NCBI RefSeq assembly: GCF_023913775.1
Contig: NZ_JAMXAX010000004.1
Coordinates: forward strand, 50,797-114,796
Length of the DNA: 64,000 nucleotides
Source: Acidovorax facilis
GTDB lineage: Bacteria > Pseudomonadota > Gammaproteobacteria > Burkholderiales > Burkholderiaceae_C
Direction: 5' to 3'
This document shows, piece by piece, positions 41,742 through 51,319 of the stretch. Within the stretch, counting starts at the first letter, position 1. Each line of letters starts with the position of its first letter. The notes beneath the pieces are model-generated. The model was not told the DNA's origin. It saw only the letters and a list, made by a program, of their open reading frames with translations, and ran no database searches. The translations under genes were made by a program, and so were the position numbers.

Positions 41742-43045
41742 TGCAAGCAGCCACTGCGGGCAGAACGAAGGCGGCACAGCCCGCCGGACTGCGGAGTGTG
41801 CAGCTGGGGTGGCTGGCGGGCTCTGTCTTCATCGTCTCCGCCGGCTATGGGGCTATCTTGCCTGTGCTGCCAGGGTGGCTGGCCTCGATGATGCCCGGCG
41901 CCAGCGCTGGCGATGTCGGTCGCCACGTTGGCTTTCTCAGCGGCGTATACGCAGCTGGCGTGCTGCTGGGTGCGCCTCTGTGGGGGATCGTTTCGGATCG
42001 TGTCGGGCGCGGCCGAATCTTGATGATCGGGCTCATCGGGTATGTCGCAAGTTCGCTGCTGCCGTTGGTTCCCTCTATGGTGGGTGAGTCGGGCATCGAA
42101 GGCCTGTACGCCCTGCGCGGCACGACAGGCTTCTTTGTCGCCGCAGTAGTGCCTGTGGTCGCCGCGCTGGTGGCCGAGCACACGCCCCAAGACAAGCGGG
42201 CACGGCGTTTTGCGTGGCTGGGCGCCATGTCGTTGCTCGGATTTCTGTTCGGCCCCGCATTGAGCGCGGTGGCCAATGAGGTCGGGCCGTGGGTTACTGA
42301 GGCTGCGACCTCTCCAGCGCTGTCAGCACGGGTTGTACTGGTTTTGTCGGCCTTGCTCGGTGGGGTGACGATGGTGGGACTGGCTGCAAGCTTGCCCGCT
42401 GCACTTGTAGCTGAAACACCAGCTAAAGCCGAAGGGGGGAGTCCTTTGCTAGGCCACCCGGTTGCTTTGCTGTGGCTGAGCGCAACGGTGATGTTCGTGC
42501 TGGCGGGCTTCGAGCTGGGCATCGTGCTGCAAGGCCAGCAGCAGTCCGGACAGTCTTCGCGACAGGCAGCGATCATGCTTGCCGAGTGCAGCCTCGTCAT
42601 GTTGGGGGTCAACGCGCTTCTCTTCATCACCTCGCTGCTCGAGAAGGTGTCGGCACGCATCCTGATCGGCGCGGGCCTTCTATTTGGCGTCGTTGGGTTG
42701 GCCGTGCTGGCCGTGGGTCGTGCCGATGCCTGGATGTACGTGGGCGTGAGCCTGACCTCTGCGGGCACCGGCTTGGTATTGCCGGTGATCGCCTACTTGG
42801 CCGCAAGTGCTTCACCGAAAAAGTTGGGCGTCGTGATGGGCGGCCTGACCGCCGCAGCCGGCTTCGGCCAGACGCTCGGCTCGGCCGCAGGCGGCTGGCT
42901 CTTCGGCGTGCTCGCACATCGCAGCTACGGCGTGCTGGCGCTGCCGCTGCTCGTGATGCTGGGTCTGCTGCTGGCCCGACGGTCATGGTGGTCGGTTAAT
43001 GCCGCCGCGTCAACAAACCAGCCCCGGCGCCTGGTAGAGCGTTGA
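41741..43045 (+). CDS. Major facilitator superfamily transporter
   Basis: A 434-residue, 12-helix MFS protein. The motif GAPLWGIVSDRVGRGRILMIG (loop 2-3, the antiporter A-like motif) and a second-half LPVIAYLAASASPKKLGVVMGG are present. Low-level similarity to multidrug and metal-type exporters; substrate unknown. The ATG at 41741 overlaps the DUF5676-like stop. It is the last gene of the left train and converges with the stress-protein gene 41 bases away. Confidence 0.88.
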   Translation: MQAATAGRTKAAQPAGLRSVQLGWLAGSVFIVSAGYGAILPVLPGWLASMMPGASAGDVGRHVGFLSGVYAAGVLLGAPLWGIVSDRVGRGRILMIGLIGYVASSLLPLVPSMVGESGIEGLYALRGTTGFFVAAVVPVVAALVAEHTPQDKRARRFAWLGAMSLLGFLFGPALSAVANEVGPWVTEAATSPALSARVVLVLSALLGGVTMVGLAASLPAALVAETPAKAEGGSPLLGHPVALLWLSATVMFVLAGFELGIVLQGQQQSGQSSRQAAIMLAECSLVMLGVNALLFITSLLEKVSARILIGAGLLFGVVGLAVLAVGRADAWMYVGVSLTSAGTGLVLPVIAYLAASASPKKLGVVMGGLTAAAGFGQTLGSAAGGWLFGVLAHRSYGVLALPLLVMLGLLLARRSWWSVNAAASTNQPRRLVER

Positions 43046-43086
43046 AACCGAGGACTCGTCATGAACAACACGGGACCTTCGCGCCG

Positions 43087-43926
43087 TCAGTGCGCCATGA
43101 GCACAGGCACCGTCATGGAAGCGAGGATGGTGCGACTGGCACCGCCCAGTATCCATTCCCGCGCCCGGCTGTGCCCGTAGCAACCCATCACCAGAAGGTC
43201 TGCGCCTAAGTCGGAGATGCGGGACAGGAGGATTTCGCCCAGCGCCTCGGGCTCGCTTGCATCGCGGTGCCAGGTCGCCTGAACGCCATGCAACGCTAGG
43301 TAGCGGTCAAGCTCCAGCCGCTCGCCGGCCACCGTTGTGTCCTCCGGGTTGCCCCAGCAGAGAACATGCACTTGGCTGGCACGCTGCAGCATGGGCAGCG
43401 CCGCGGTAACCGCTCTGGCCGCTTCGCGCGTGGGCTTCCATGCGATGGCGGCGATGGTTCCGGGCGTGTCTGAACAGCCGATGTGCGGAATGACCAGGGC
43501 CGGCCGGCCGCTGGTCAGGAGCACATACTCGGGGAAATCGGCGGGCACTGACGCCGCCAGGTCATGACGTTCGCCAGGCTGCCCCAGTACGAGCAGGTCG
43601 GCATACAGTGCCTGATGCACGAAGCTGCGGAACATCGAAAGATCCAGAGTGTCGCTCCAGGTCGCCGCGATTCCGCAGGCGCGCACCACCTCGTCGAACA
43701 TGTTGCGCGCCGCCGCACGCTGCTCTTGATCGACCTCCACCAGCATCGCCATAGCGGCCGCTGCGTCGGGCGGCGCGGAGGCCGCCAGGAACAGTGGCAT
43801 GGTCGCGTAAAGGGCGGACAGACGCGCGCCTTGCTGTTGCGCGAGGCCGAGGGCGACTTGCAAACGCTGCCGGGCAGCCGGAGTGGGGTCCAGGTGCACG
43901 AGCACCTGCTTGATGGAAGAAGTCAT
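43087..43926 (-). CDS. Universal stress protein (tandem UspA type)
   Basis: A 279-residue protein with two UspA-like halves. The C-terminal half keeps the ATP-binding motif GCYGHSRAREWILGGASRTIL (G-2x-G-9x-GG type). Start at ATG 43926, which overlaps the upstream hydrolase stop as ATGA. Such proteins help survive starvation or low oxygen, in some bacteria under FNR-family control. It is the last gene of the right train. Confidence 0.9.
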   Translation of the reverse strand: MTSSIKQVLVHLDPTPAARQRLQVALGLAQQQGARLSALYATMPLFLAASAPPDAAAAMAMLVEVDQEQRAAARNMFDEVVRACGIAATWSDTLDLSMFRSFVHQALYADLLVLGQPGERHDLAASVPADFPEYVLLTSGRPALVIPHIGCSDTPGTIAAIAWKPTREAARAVTAALPMLQRASQVHVLCWGNPEDTTVAGERLELDRYLALHGVQATWHRDASEPEALGEILLSRISDLGADLLVMGCYGHSRAREWILGGASRTILASMTVPVLMAH

Positions 43927-45137
43927 GGGGTCTCCAGTCGATTTCGAGCCCACGGGGTGGGCGTTATTGAATCCAGCCAGTCAACAATGGTGTCGAGCGC
44001 AAGGCCGTAGTTGCCGGCCTGGCAGTGGTTTTGCGCGCTCTCCGCGCGAGTGAAAAGGCGTGCCGTGACCGATCGTGCATTGGTGAGCAACGCGATCTGG
44101 CGATGCCACTGAGCGAGTGGAACGTAATGGTCCTCACTCCCAGCGAGCAACAGCACGTGCTGCGTAACGGAGCTGGAAATGTCTGTAGTGCGGAACTGCC
44201 TGATCCGGCGCATGAATTCGTACGGTGAAGTGGTGCCTGTCACGTGCATCCCTTGCTGGATGCCCCATTCAACAACAGCGCTTCGCTTCGCCACGCGCTT
44301 GACCATCAGATTAACGATGCCGCCGGCGCCGATTTTGAGCAGCATACCTAGCAGCTTGCGCAGCGCGGGACGTGTCTGGCGCAGCACAACTTCGGAAAAA
44401 TCGGTCAGGACGTCGAAGGCAACGATCCGTTCTACCCTCGGTTCGCAGGCGGCCCGCAGCGCGAGACAACCTCCTAGCGAGAGTCCGATCAGCGTGACCC
44501 TCTCCACCTTGAAGCGGTCAAGCACCGCGGTGACGGCTGTCTGCCACTGTGCAGTCATGGGCAGGCCCGACTCGGCCAGTGCACCACCCTGGCCGGGGCC
44601 CTCGAACGCGATGACGTCGTAGCCCGAGTCGCGCAGGAAGAGAAATGCCTTCATCAGTTCTTCGATGGAACTGTCGAAACCGCCGAAGAACACGATGGTG
44701 GATTTTGCCTGCACAGGCTTGAAGCGGTAGGCGGGCAGGAACCCACGATGCTGCTGATCGGAGTAGGGGACGGCGTGGCGATCGTCCGGCCCCAGGCCAT
44801 AGACCGATGTGATCGTCTGAAGGAAACTGTTGCGGGCGCCAGGCCGGTCGGGGTCGTCTGGCGCCATGAAAAATTCGGCCGATCGCCAATAGAATGCTGC
44901 GCGCAGCAGATGGCCGCGTCGGCACGCGTCACTCGCCAGTGCGAGAAACTCCCTTTTCCAGTCGGCATAGCTCGCTATGCGTTTTGCCGCCAACCGCATT
45001 TCCACAAGCATCTCTGGTTCGCCGACCCATCCAAACCACCGGTTCATCTGGAAATTGAGGCTCACGTCCGGGTGCAGGCTGTGATAGCCGACGGGAAAAG
45101 CGATCGGCCCATGCCGACCGGGCGTGCTTTCAGTCAT
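43923..45137 (-). CDS. Alpha/beta-hydrolase (dienelactone/esterase-like)
   Basis: A 404-residue alpha/beta hydrolase. The nucleophile elbow is GLSLGG (Ser about 220), and oxyanion-side motif FFGGFDSSIEE and FEGPGQGG are present. The acid is probably in LAGSEDHYVP (Asp) and the final His near QNHCQAGN. The N-terminal about 100 residues are an unusual helical extension. The substrate is unknown. Start at 45137 forms an ATGA overlap with the PRPP-synthetase homologue. Confidence 0.85.
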   Translation of the reverse strand: MTESTPGRHGPIAFPVGYHSLHPDVSLNFQMNRWFGWVGEPEMLVEMRLAAKRIASYADWKREFLALASDACRRGHLLRAAFYWRSAEFFMAPDDPDRPGARNSFLQTITSVYGLGPDDRHAVPYSDQQHRGFLPAYRFKPVQAKSTIVFFGGFDSSIEELMKAFLFLRDSGYDVIAFEGPGQGGALAESGLPMTAQWQTAVTAVLDRFKVERVTLIGLSLGGCLALRAACEPRVERIVAFDVLTDFSEVVLRQTRPALRKLLGMLLKIGAGGIVNLMVKRVAKRSAVVEWGIQQGMHVTGTTSPYEFMRRIRQFRTTDISSSVTQHVLLLAGSEDHYVPLAQWHRQIALLTNARSVTARLFTRAESAQNHCQAGNYGLALDTIVDWLDSITPTPWARNRLETP

Positions 45138-46054
45138 GAGCCTGCCCCGGCGCTCAGGCTTCGCGCCCCCGTGAGCATCTCGCGGACTACGGCGCTGATG
45201 GCTGTGGCCAGCGCGATGCGGTTGGAAGGGTGCACGATGGTGTCGCAACTCACGATGTCGGCGGCACCGGCAGCACGAAGATCCTCGAAAGCCGACTCGG
45301 CGAAGATCGCGTGAACCGCAACGCAGGCCGGCGCGGCCAGACCGGCCCGGCGCAGGTGGCCGACGGTTTCGATCATGGTTCTTGCCGTGGAGACGATGTC
45401 GTCGACCAGCACCGGCGTGTGCGAGAGCCAGCGCTCGACTTCAGGCACCGAGACCACCACGTCGCGGTCTCCGCGTCGTTCCTTGGTCAGGACCACGAAG
45501 GGCGCATCGGCCCCACGCGCCACTTCACGGACCCACTGCACACTCTCTTCATCGGGCCCAACCAGCAGCGGCTGCCTCACATTCGCCTGGACCCAGGCGG
45601 CGACGTCAGGGGCGGCATGGACCACGCGGGTCGGGATCGAATAAACCTGCGCCAGGTCTGTGATGCGGTGCAGGTGCGGATCGACCGTCACCAGCCAGTC
45701 GAGGTGGCGAGCGATCCATCCACTCACATGGACGGCGCTGACAGTCTCGCCCGGGTGGAACTGGCGGTCCTGACGCATGTAGGGCAGGTAAGGCGCGACC
45801 AGGCCGACCGAGACGGCGCCGCTCTCGCGCAGCGCATGCGCCAGCAGGAACAGCGGCAACAGCTTGGCATCGGGCCGGTCGAGCGTGCACACAATCAATG
45901 CGTGCCGGCCCTGAACCGCGCCGTCGACCCGGACATGCGATTCGCCATCGGGGAAGTGGCGCACTATCACCGCAACCCGATCCAGCTCCAGCGCTGCCGC
46001 CAGCTGGTCGGCCAGGACTTTGTTGCCAGGCATCGAAATCACGACGGCGGTCAT
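45134..46054 (-). CDS. prs: Ribose-phosphate pyrophosphokinase homologue
   Basis: A 306-residue protein of the PRPP-synthetase family. Family motifs are [10 protein letters not shown] (ATP-binding region), [13 protein letters not shown], and the PRPP loop [12 protein letters not shown] (about 217-227), so the active site looks intact. Sequence style ([13 protein letters not shown]) is nearer archaeal-type enzymes than the housekeeping prs. It is ATGA-coupled to the AMP phosphorylase homologue upstream. A second copy dedicated to this pathway is likely; it could make PRPP from ribose 5-phosphate, or process ribose phosphates from nucleotide phosphorolysis. Confidence 0.88.
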   Translation of the reverse strand: MTAVVISMPGNKVLADQLAAALELDRVAVIVRHFPDGESHVRVDGAVQGRHALIVCTLDRPDAKLLPLFLLAHALRESGAVSVGLVAPYLPYMRQDRQFHPGETVSAVHVSGWIARHLDWLVTVDPHLHRITDLAQVYSIPTRVVHAAPDVAAWVQANVRQPLLVGPDEESVQWVREVARGADAPFVVLTKERRGDRDVVVSVPEVERWLSHTPVLVDDIVSTARTMIETVGHLRRAGLAAPACVAVHAIFAESAFEDLRAAGAADIVSCDTIVHPSNRIALATAISAVVREMLTGARSLSAGAGS

Positions 46055-47559
46055 CGCGCCACCTCGTCGCCGAGCGTGATGATGGGATGTGTGCCGAGGT
46101 ATTCCTTCGCATAGGTGAGTTCGCCAGGGGCCTGGGCATGGAGCGTGAACAACGGCTGTCCACGCTCCACGGGGTCGCCCAGCCCGACGTGCAGTTCGAG
46201 TCCCGCCGTCGCCGCGTCGGGGGCACCGGCCAGCTTCGCGACACGCGCCAGCCGGCGGCTGTCGATCCCCGCGACGTAGCCGCTGCGCTCGGCCACGATC
46301 GGGCTGCGTAGCGCCGCGACGCCGGGCGTCCGCAGGCCGCCTTGGGCTTCACAGATCGCCTGGAACTTGTCCCAGGCGGCGCCGCTGTCAAGCAGTCGCC
46401 AGGCCTCGGAATGGCCCGTGCCGGGCAGACTGTGGCCACAGAATTCCAGCAGTTCGCCCGCCAGGGCCAGGGACCGCATGCGCAGATCGACGGGCGCCGA
46501 GGCAGCGCCGCGCAGCACCGCCAGCACGTCATGGGCTTCGAGGGCCGGACCGATGCCGCGGCCGACTGGCTGGGTGCCGTGGGTTCGGACCACGCGCAGC
46601 AGGATGCCGTGGGCGGACGCGACCTGTTCCAGCAGAGTCTGTAGCCGGGCGGCATCCTCGTCGCTGCGTACCTTGGCGGTCGGACCCACGGGGATGTCGA
46701 TCAGCGCGTGTGTGGCACCCGCTGCGATCTTCTTGGACAAAACCGACGCCACGAGTTGCGCGTCGCTGTCGATGTCGAGCGGCCGCTCGACCCGAATCAG
46801 GATGTCGTCGGCGGGGCTCAGGCTCAGCGACCCGCCCCAAACGAAGCAGCCGCCTTCGCGTTCGACCACCTTGCGCATTTGTGGGAGGTCCAGGTCGACT
46901 CGGGTCAGCGTCTCCATCACGTCTGCCGTTCCAGCCGGCGAAGTGATCGCGCGGGACGAGGTCTTGGGCATGGTCAATCCGGCTGCCACGGCGATCGCCA
47001 CCACGATCGGCGTGGTGCGGTTGCCCGGCAGCCCGCCGACACAGTGCTTGTCCGCGATCGGCGAGCGGCCCCAGTCGATTCGGTCGCCGACATCGACCAT
47101 CGCCCGGGTCAGGTCGATGGTTTCCTGCAGGTCCATGCGGCCGCCGGCGCAGGCGCTCAGGAACGCCGCTATGTGGATGTCGGAGTAGCGGCCGGCCGCC
47201 ACGTCTCCGATGATCGCTTTCAAGGCTGGCGCGTCCAGCCGGTGGCCGTAGACCTTGGCGCGCATCGAGCTCAGCGAGTCCACGGTCGGCGCATGCGACA
47301 CATCGACTTCATCCCCCGGGGCTGCGCCGAGGGCCGGCCAGCCGCTGGCCGACAGGCTGGCCTCATCCAGCGCCAAGATGTCGGAGTCGATGACGTTGAG
47401 TGTCGCGATGATGCGCCGCTTGCCAAGCGTAACCTGAACCCGGGTCTGGGCCTGAAATCCTTCGGCGCGGCAGACATGGCAGTCGCGCCGCATGTAGATC
47501 ACGAATTCCCGATGGGTGTCGATCCCGAGCGGCCGCAGCCGCAGTACCGCGGAATTCAT
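46051..47559 (-). CDS. AMP phosphorylase / thymidine-phosphorylase-like enzyme (archaeal type)
   Basis: A 502-residue nucleoside/nucleotide phosphorylase. An extension of about 90 residues at the N-terminus and the motif [11 protein letters not shown] (about 170-180) followed by [18 protein letters not shown] (about 199) match archaeal AMP phosphorylases, which convert AMP plus phosphate to adenine and ribose-1,5-bisphosphate, rather than classic DeoA (KHSTGGVGD). Annotation pipelines often call this group putative thymidine phosphorylase. It is ATGA-coupled to the beta-CASP nuclease and to prs. Substrate is inferred from family motifs. Confidence 0.85.
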   Translation of the reverse strand: MNSAVLRLRPLGIDTHREFVIYMRRDCHVCRAEGFQAQTRVQVTLGKRRIIATLNVIDSDILALDEASLSASGWPALGAAPGDEVDVSHAPTVDSLSSMRAKVYGHRLDAPALKAIIGDVAAGRYSDIHIAAFLSACAGGRMDLQETIDLTRAMVDVGDRIDWGRSPIADKHCVGGLPGNRTTPIVVAIAVAAGLTMPKTSSRAITSPAGTADVMETLTRVDLDLPQMRKVVEREGGCFVWGGSLSLSPADDILIRVERPLDIDSDAQLVASVLSKKIAAGATHALIDIPVGPTAKVRSDEDAARLQTLLEQVASAHGILLRVVRTHGTQPVGRGIGPALEAHDVLAVLRGAASAPVDLRMRSLALAGELLEFCGHSLPGTGHSEAWRLLDSGAAWDKFQAICEAQGGLRTPGVAALRSPIVAERSGYVAGIDSRRLARVAKLAGAPDAATAGLELHVGLGDPVERGQPLFTLHAQAPGELTYAKEYLGTHPIITLGDEVAR

Positions 47560-48917
47560 TGGCCGATCTCCACCGTCTGGCCCAGCTGAGGCACTGTCGC
47601 CGGCCAACCCAACTCTCGCTCGATCCGCTCACGCAGTGCATCGGCGGCCGCGGGCTCGCCGTGATTGAGATAGACGGCCTTAGGCGGCTTCGGTGCAGTC
47701 CTGAGCCAAGCCGTGATCTGCTGCGCATCCGCGTGTGCCGACATCCCCGGCAGAGAAACGATTTCGGCATTGACCGGGATGTCCTCGCCATGGATGCGGA
47801 TGCTGCTCTCTCCGGCCATCATGCGGCCGCCGCGAGTGCCGCCGGCCTGGTAGCCGGCGAACACGACGCTGTTGCGCGGGTCCGGTGCCAGCGCGTTCAG
47901 GTGATGCAGCACCCGTCCACCGGTGGCCATACCGCTGGCAGATACGATGACCGCAGGGCGGTGCTGCGCTACCAATGCCTTCGACTCCTCCACGCTGCGG
48001 ACCATGGTTGCCACCTGGCACATGCCAATGCACTCTTCCTGCGACAAGCGATGCTCCGCCCGATGCCGGTGGTAGATGTCGGTCATTTCGATGGCCATCG
48101 GACTGTTCAGGTAGATCGGCAGGTCCGGGATCACGCGCCGCTGCTTCAGGCGGTAGATGGCATACAGCAGCGACTGGGCCCGTCCGACAGCGAAGGCCGG
48201 AATCACCACGATGCCGCCGCGTGCTGCCGTGCGGGTGATGACCTGGCCGAGAAGCTGTTCGGCATCGGTCGCGTCGTGCAGGCGATTGCCGTAGGTTGAT
48301 TCGGCCACGATGTAGTCTGCCCGTTCGATCGGCTCCGGCTCCCGCATGATGAGGTCGTCGGGCCGGCCAAGGTCACCAGAGAACAGCACTGTGTTATTGG
48401 CTGCGGTCAGCTCGATGGAACTGGCACCCAGGATGTGACCGGCGCGCCGGAACCGCAGCTGCATGCCATCAGGCAGCGCGCCGACCTGGCCTGAAGGCAG
48501 CGGCTCGAGCCGGCGCAAGGCGCGGTCGGCGTCGGCTTCGGTGTACAGGGGCAGGGCCGGCTTGTGCTTCGAGAACTTGCGCCGGTTGGCGTAGTCGGCG
48601 TCTTCCTCCTGGATGCGCCCGCTATCCGGCAGCAGCACGCCGCAGACGTCGATGGTGGACGGCGTCGCAAAGACCGGCCCTCGATAGCCGCGCTTGACCA
48701 GCAACGGAAGAGCCCCGGCGTGATCCAGGTGGGCATGAGTCAGCACCACCGCATCGAGCTGCTTCGGATCGAAGGGGAATTCATCCCAGTTCATCAGTCG
48801 CAGGTTCTTGTAGCCCTGGAACAGGCCGCAATCGATGAGGACTTGCTTGCCCTCGTGTGAAACCAATGTTTTGGAGCCTGTAACGGTGCCGGCGGCGCCG
48901 AGGAATGCGAGTTTCAT
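47556..48917 (-). CDS. Beta-CASP metallo-beta-lactamase RNA nuclease (CPSF-like)
   Basis: A 453-residue two-domain enzyme. The zinc motif HAHLDHAG (His61, His63, Asp65, His66) and a downstream beta-CASP region ([34 protein letters not shown], and [13 protein letters not shown]) mark an RNA exo/endonuclease of the CPSF-like RNase J-related group. AGGAGATCACT precedes the ATG at 48917. It leads the tight five-gene unit nuclease-AMP phosphorylase-prs-hydrolase-Usp. An RNA-degrading enzyme supplying nucleotides to the phosphorylase is an attractive inference. Confidence 0.92.
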   Translation of the reverse strand: MKLAFLGAAGTVTGSKTLVSHEGKQVLIDCGLFQGYKNLRLMNWDEFPFDPKQLDAVVLTHAHLDHAGALPLLVKRGYRGPVFATPSTIDVCGVLLPDSGRIQEEDADYANRRKFSKHKPALPLYTEADADRALRRLEPLPSGQVGALPDGMQLRFRRAGHILGASSIELTAANNTVLFSGDLGRPDDLIMREPEPIERADYIVAESTYGNRLHDATDAEQLLGQVITRTAARGGIVVIPAFAVGRAQSLLYAIYRLKQRRVIPDLPIYLNSPMAIEMTDIYHRHRAEHRLSQEECIGMCQVATMVRSVEESKALVAQHRPAVIVSASGMATGGRVLHHLNALAPDPRNSVVFAGYQAGGTRGGRMMAGESSIRIHGEDIPVNAEIVSLPGMSAHADAQQITAWLRTAPKPPKAVYLNHGEPAAADALRERIERELGWPATVPQLGQTVEIGQ

Positions 48918-48957
48918 AGTGATCTCCTGTGATGGTGGTAGGGGATGGGCGTAGTCG

Positions 48958-50010
48958 TCAGGCCTTGGCCTTGGCCGCGAAGGGGGTGCCCATTCCGAGC
49001 GCTGAGTCAGTCATGGCGATGGACTCGGAAGCGAGAGCGGGATGTCCGGCCAGCGCCCTGATGGCGTCGATGGTCTCGGGAATCACGATGGCCTGGTTGT
49101 CGACCATGTAGGCGTAGAACAGCTCGGTGCCCTGCACCCGCAGCATGTCCGCCCACAGCCCCACTTCGTAAAGGCTGTCGTGCGGCCTGCCGCTGTCCGC
49201 CATCAGTTCCTTGACCACGTTCGGCGCGACCAGGCCGGCGTCGCCCCGCAGCAAAGCGATCCGACTGGAACTGGCGAAGGCTGCGCGAACTTCCTCTTCC
49301 GTAGCCGCCCGGGTCAGGTCGACCGTCCAATAGTGGACGTGCGCGATCGTCATCGGCACCGCCACGGCCATGGTCACTACGTCGAGTTCGGCATCGACGC
49401 TGCGCGCGTCGGGGTCTTGGTGGCTTGGGATCGACGGTTCCGGATGGACCGTGTTCATGAGGCCGCCGAGGTGGCTCTCCCAGGGGTCGGTGGCACGCCG
49501 CAGCAGCGTGCCGCGCGCGCGCTTGAGCAAGCCGGCCCGCTTGAGCGCGCCGAGCGTGCGCACGATCGAGGTGGTGTTGCAGGACACCACGCGAGTGGAA
49601 TCGCGACCAACGGCCGAGGCATAGTTCGCCTCGGCAACGAAGGAATGGCCCGTGATGTCGTGCTTTTCCCCGCCGTGCAGGATGAAGCGCTTGCCAGCGG
49701 TGCGATAGCGTTCGGCGTTGCGGGCGCCGACCCGCTTCGGGGTGCAATCAACCACGATGTCGCATACGTCTAGCAGGTCGTCCAGTGAGCCGCGCAGTTC
49801 CAGCCCGGCATCGCGCATGGCACTGGTAGCAGATGGATCGGCGGCGTACAGGGGAAACTGGCGGGCCGCAGCGGCCTGGATCCGCCAGTCGGCCACCACA
49901 TCGGCCACGCCCGCGAGCTCCATGTCGCCCTGGCACGCCACTGCTTGCGCAACACGTTTGCCTATCACGCCGTAACCGACGATTCCCACCCGTGTCTTGC
50001 TGCTGATCAT
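48958..50010 (-). CDS. Type II (archaeal-type) glyceraldehyde-3-phosphate dehydrogenase
   Basis: About 350 residues. The N-terminal Rossmann motif is VGIVGYGVIGKRVA. The catalytic Cys (about residue 144) sits in VVSCNTTSIVRTL, equivalent to SCNTTGLCR of archaeal enzymes, and LHGGEKHDITGHSF is also diagnostic. It interconverts glyceraldehyde-3-phosphate and 1,3-bisphosphoglycerate with NAD(P). It is unrelated in sequence to ordinary bacterial GapA. I prefer the ATG at 50010 (GGGGAAAG upstream); an ATG at 50040 would overlap the preceding stop. It lies upstream of the nucleotide-phosphorolysis unit. Confidence 0.88.
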   Translation of the reverse strand: MISSKTRVGIVGYGVIGKRVAQAVACQGDMELAGVADVVADWRIQAAAARQFPLYAADPSATSAMRDAGLELRGSLDDLLDVCDIVVDCTPKRVGARNAERYRTAGKRFILHGGEKHDITGHSFVAEANYASAVGRDSTRVVSCNTTSIVRTLGALKRAGLLKRARGTLLRRATDPWESHLGGLMNTVHPEPSIPSHQDPDARSVDAELDVVTMAVAVPMTIAHVHYWTVDLTRAATEEEVRAAFASSSRIALLRGDAGLVAPNVVKELMADSGRPHDSLYEVGLWADMLRVQGTELFYAYMVDNQAIVIPETIDAIRALAGHPALASESIAMTDSALGMGTPFAAKAKA

Positions 50011-50032
50011 TGCTTTCCCCTGAAGATTGACC

Positions 50033-50785
50033 TTACTCATTGATGAACGCTCCCGATCGCAGCACGCGCGACCCTCGGGCGGCGTCTCGCTGCCGCCAGG
50101 TCAGGTGTTCGTAGACGCCGCTCCAGTAGGTGCCGAAAGCAAAGCCGAACAGGAATTCCTCTACCGGCAATCCCCAGGGCCGCCAGGCCAGTAAGTCGTC
50201 CAGATTCCAGACGGCTGCGATGTACCCGGGCCAGATCCACTTCAGGCCAAGCAGGAAAACGGTGTAGAGCAGCAAGAAGACTGCACCGCCGAACAGCGAG
50301 TTGCGCCAGAGGTCGGGCCGGCAAAAAAGAGTTGCCAGCGAGCCCGCGAGCATCGCCAGAATGCCGGGGTAGATCGGATTCCAGGGCAACAGCACTAGGA
50401 TTCCAAACACAAGCACCGGGCTGGCCAGGGCCGGCAGATGCCAGCGATGCCGCGGCGAATGGCGGGCGTCGTGATCCATCACCCGCCATGGCACGGGCGC
50501 AACAGCCCGATAGGCCGCCACGCCCAGGCCGCCAAGGGCAAAGCAGAAGATCAGGCTTTCAATGTCGAAACCGGTTCGCTGGGCCAGGTCAAACAGTGTG
50601 GGCGGGTTCCAGTAGCGCGGCACGAACAGCGGTTCGGTCAGGCCGAAAGGCGCCGTCAGCGCGCTGGCCCACAGCATCGGTCGCCGCAAGTCCGGCCGGG
50701 CGACGAAGAGCAATGCCCACGGCAGCAGGAACGCCGAGGCCCAGATGAGCCACGTGAAGTGGAAAGAAGAATAGGTGACAGTCAC
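50033..50785 (-). CDS. Lycopene-cyclase-domain membrane protein
   Basis: A 250-residue protein with about seven hydrophobic helices. The motif PVEEFLFGFAFGTYWSGVYE near the end, and the pattern of paired Trp/Pro at helix ends, fit the lycopene_cyc domain seen in CarR-type carotenoid cyclases. No other carotenoid gene (crtB, crtI) is visible. A role in lipid or isoprenoid modification is possible. It follows the small exported protein after 24 bases. Confidence 0.65.
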   Translation of the reverse strand: MTVTYSSFHFTWLIWASAFLLPWALLFVARPDLRRPMLWASALTAPFGLTEPLFVPRYWNPPTLFDLAQRTGFDIESLIFCFALGGLGVAAYRAVAPVPWRVMDHDARHSPRHRWHLPALASPVLVFGILVLLPWNPIYPGILAMLAGSLATLFCRPDLWRNSLFGGAVFLLLYTVFLLGLKWIWPGYIAAVWNLDDLLAWRPWGLPVEEFLFGFAFGTYWSGVYEHLTWRQRDAARGSRVLRSGAFINE

Positions 50786-50809
50786 TCGAGCTCGCTGGAT
50801 GTGAACATC

Positions 50810-51280
50810 TCAGCGCTCCCCGCCATGCGACGCGCCGGCACTGACCGAAAATTCGATCTCCGCCGGCCGGCCCGGCAGCTTGACCCAGACCCGGAACCGG
50901 TACGGGCCGCTCCTGGACACCATGCTGAACCGCTGTCCGTAGCTCATCTTTCCGTCGATGGGCATGGGCGGCAGGTACTTCGACGCCTCATCGACGATTC
51001 CGGATTCGCCCAATTGAGCGCGCACGATGGCGTCCCCGATCCGCCGCCCGCTCGCAGCGTCGAACACCGCGACCAACAGGTGGTGGACCTGACCGCCGTC
51101 GTTGCGGGGGCCGCCGTGCAGATCGGCCAGTGCGTGTTTGTCCTCGACGACCGCTCCAGGCACCAGACCCCAGTACAGCGTCACTCCATCGCGCTCCATT
51201 CGGGCCTGTGCAAACGCCTGCCATGGCGCCAGGCACAGCAGAACCAGTAGCAGAAGTGCCGAGCGTTTTTGATGCCACAT
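50810..51280 (-). CDS. Exported protein of unknown family
   Basis: A 156-residue protein with a signal peptide (cleavage expected after AFA near residue 24) and an apparently beta-rich mature domain (RMERDGVTLYWGLVPGAVVEDKHALADLHGG, then YGQRFSMVSRSGPYRFRVWVKLPGRPAEIEF). The ATG at 51280 has GAGGA eight bases upstream; a TTG at 51295 is weaker. I do not recognise a family. Context between the alcohol dehydrogenase and the lycopene-cyclase-like gene gives no clear role. Confidence 0.7.
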   Translation of the reverse strand: MWHQKRSALLLLVLLCLAPWQAFAQARMERDGVTLYWGLVPGAVVEDKHALADLHGGPRNDGGQVHHLLVAVFDAASGRRIGDAIVRAQLGESGIVDEASKYLPPMPIDGKMSYGQRFSMVSRSGPYRFRVWVKLPGRPAEIEFSVSAGASHGGER

Positions 51281-51319
51281 GACGATGTTCCTCAAAGGTG
51301 GGCTCTTCGACGCATGTCG

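Noticed and set aside
43061..43175. Short plus-strand frame starting MNNTGPSRRQ at the convergent junction
   Set aside because: It overlaps the coding end of the stress-protein gene and has no support beyond an ATG.
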